A stretch of DNA of 64,000 nt from Arcicella rosea. Its GTDB lineage: Bacteria; Bacteroidota; Bacteroidia; Cytophagales; Spirosomataceae. The first letter of the stretch is position 1. Each line of letters opens with the position of its first letter. Where the stretch lies: contig NZ_JBEUMS010000001.1 of assembly GCF_040543805.1 (NCBI RefSeq), positions 558,001-622,000 on the forward strand, in the 5' to 3' direction. A model generated the notes under the pieces. It saw nothing but the letters and a program-made list of their open reading frames with translations, did not search any database and was not told where the DNA came from. The translations under genes were made by a program, and so were the position numbers. Positions 63,115 to 64,000 of this stretch are shown here, piece by piece.

Positions 63115-64000
63115 ATGACTATAAAACGCTTTTATTTAACTTTTGGAATAATCCTATTTTACTTGTCTTCTCAAGCGCAAGGACTTAAACTTTCTGAGAA
63201 ACCTGAGGAATTTTTAGCGGATGTAAAAAACATCTTAGCGGCTTCTGGAAACCCACAAGCAAATGCAATTGCTCAAAATTTTGACCAGAACTGGAATGCT
63301 GGTAAAATCGCTGAAACACAGAAAGCATCTCTGGCAAAAGTTGCTAGTTTTATGCTCAAAAAAGGCTATAAATCGCCACAATTCATTCCTTTTTTTGATG
63401 CAATTAATCTTGGATTGAACAGCGGAGTACTTACTCAGTCTAGTTTTGATAATTATTTAAGTACACTTCAAAAATCAGTAGAAACTGGGGATGTAAAAAC
63501 CACAACCAGATTCATTGATCTTTGTAGGCTATTTTTCAAAAACAATAGTCTTTACTTCACAAATTTCAACCGATTATATGCTTTTAATGGTGCTGTAAAT
63601 TTTAAATTCAACGAACAGAAAACAGAAATTTTTAAACCTGAAAAAACAAATACTCCAGCTAGTACAACAGAAACGCCCAAAAAAGCTGCTTGGGACGAAT
63701 GGGATGCTCCACTTCCATCAAACAATAACACTGCTACAGCACCGCAAGCTGAAGAACCAATCGTTCAATTTCTAAATGCTGGTCCAAGCATAGAATTCAA
63801 TAATATTAATTTAGCAATCGTTACTGCCAACGATTCTGCGATTGTTCAAAACACAAAGGCTTTTTTGGATATTAAAGATGGAAATTTGATTGGAAATGGA
63901 GGAAAGTTTTCTTGGGAAACAGTTGGAGTGCCTGAAATCTTTGTCAATTTAGACAATTACAGCATGGCAATTAGAAACCCAAAACTTTTAGCAGATGTTG
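63115..64000 (+). CDS. Exported protein of unknown function, partial at window end
   Basis: Starts at ATG 63115 and is open to the window end (295 codons visible). A signal peptide is at about 1-21 (ending SSQAQG). The visible part is mostly helical up to about residue 150, then has a low-complexity Thr/Ala/Asn stretch with WDEWDAPLP, and then a beta-like part. It is probably periplasmic or envelope-associated. No family is recognised. Confidence 0.65.
   Translation, partial: MTIKRFYLTFGIILFYLSSQAQGLKLSEKPEEFLADVKNILAASGNPQANAIAQNFDQNWNAGKIAETQKASLAKVASFMLKKGYKSPQFIPFFDAINLGLNSGVLTQSSFDNYLSTLQKSVETGDVKTTTRFIDLCRLFFKNNSLYFTNFNRLYAFNGAVNFKFNEQKTEIFKPEKTNTPASTTETPKKAAWDEWDAPLPSNNNTATAPQAEEPIVQFLNAGPSIEFNNINLAIVTANDSAIVQNTKAFLDIKDGNLIGNGGKFSWETVGVPEIFVNLDNYSMAIRNPKLLADV

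Overview
The window comes from an AT-rich member of the Bacteroidota, most likely a Cytophagales-type organism. The evidence is: promoters of the form TTG-N19/20-TAnnTTTG, few Shine-Dalgarno sequences, a probable type IX secretion C-terminal domain, a DUF2490 protein, a CzcA pump fused to a TolC-like domain, and tRNA genes without an encoded CCA. Genus or species cannot be fixed from the sequence alone.

Layout. (1) 1-16.3 kb is chromosome: a surface-polysaccharide operon (unknown transferase-like protein, flippase, glycosyltransferase), tRNA-Phe, a four-gene stretch with a split HdrD-like Fe-S oxidoreductase around a hydrolase and a sterol-desaturase-like enzyme, rlmN, a DUF456 protein, a two-component system, a probable T9SS cargo protein, a DUF2490 protein, then tRNA-Gly and tRNA-Leu(UAA). 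(2) 16.39-62.89 kb is an integrated genomic island of about 46.5 kb. It sits in the tRNA-Leu gene and is bounded by perfect 57-bp direct repeats (16334-16390 and 62833-62889). A tyrosine integrase lies at the right end and a 25-bp putative integrase arm site is repeated just inside both ends. (3) 62.9-64 kb is chromosome again, with one gene running off the end.

Within the island: 16.6-19.5 kb holds an orphan AAA ATPase and small genes. 19.8-33.7 kb is a metal-handling block: two small secreted proteins, a porin/Rieske/di-haem oxidoreductase operon behind a palindrome resembling a DtxR-family box, a Zn/Cd-type P-ATPase, a CzcB-type adaptor, a CzcA-TolC fusion, a broken redoxin gene, a YnfA protein, a MerC-like protein and a divergent MerR regulator. 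33.8-40.3 kb carries mobilization genes (VirD4-type coupling protein and MobF relaxase-helicase) with no visible mating-pair genes, so the island is probably mobilizable rather than self-transmissible. 40.5-53.6 kb holds an XRE/ImmA pair, a radical-SAM RiPP-like cassette, HipBA, ArdC, RadC-like and primase-like genes, and a second RiPP-like cassette (68-aa precursor, HExxH protein, methyltransferase). 54-58.9 kb is a defence block: AbiE toxin-antitoxin and a SIR2-HerA pair flanked by two long near-identical palindromes. 59.3-60.9 kb contains a second, P4-type integrase next to a 20-base fragment of a CCA-ending tRNA-Ser. This suggests that an older element with a different attachment site has been captured inside the tRNA-Leu island.

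The most novel-looking parts are the two small RiPP-like cassettes, the palindromes around SIR2-HerA and upstream of abiE, and the nested-integrase architecture.
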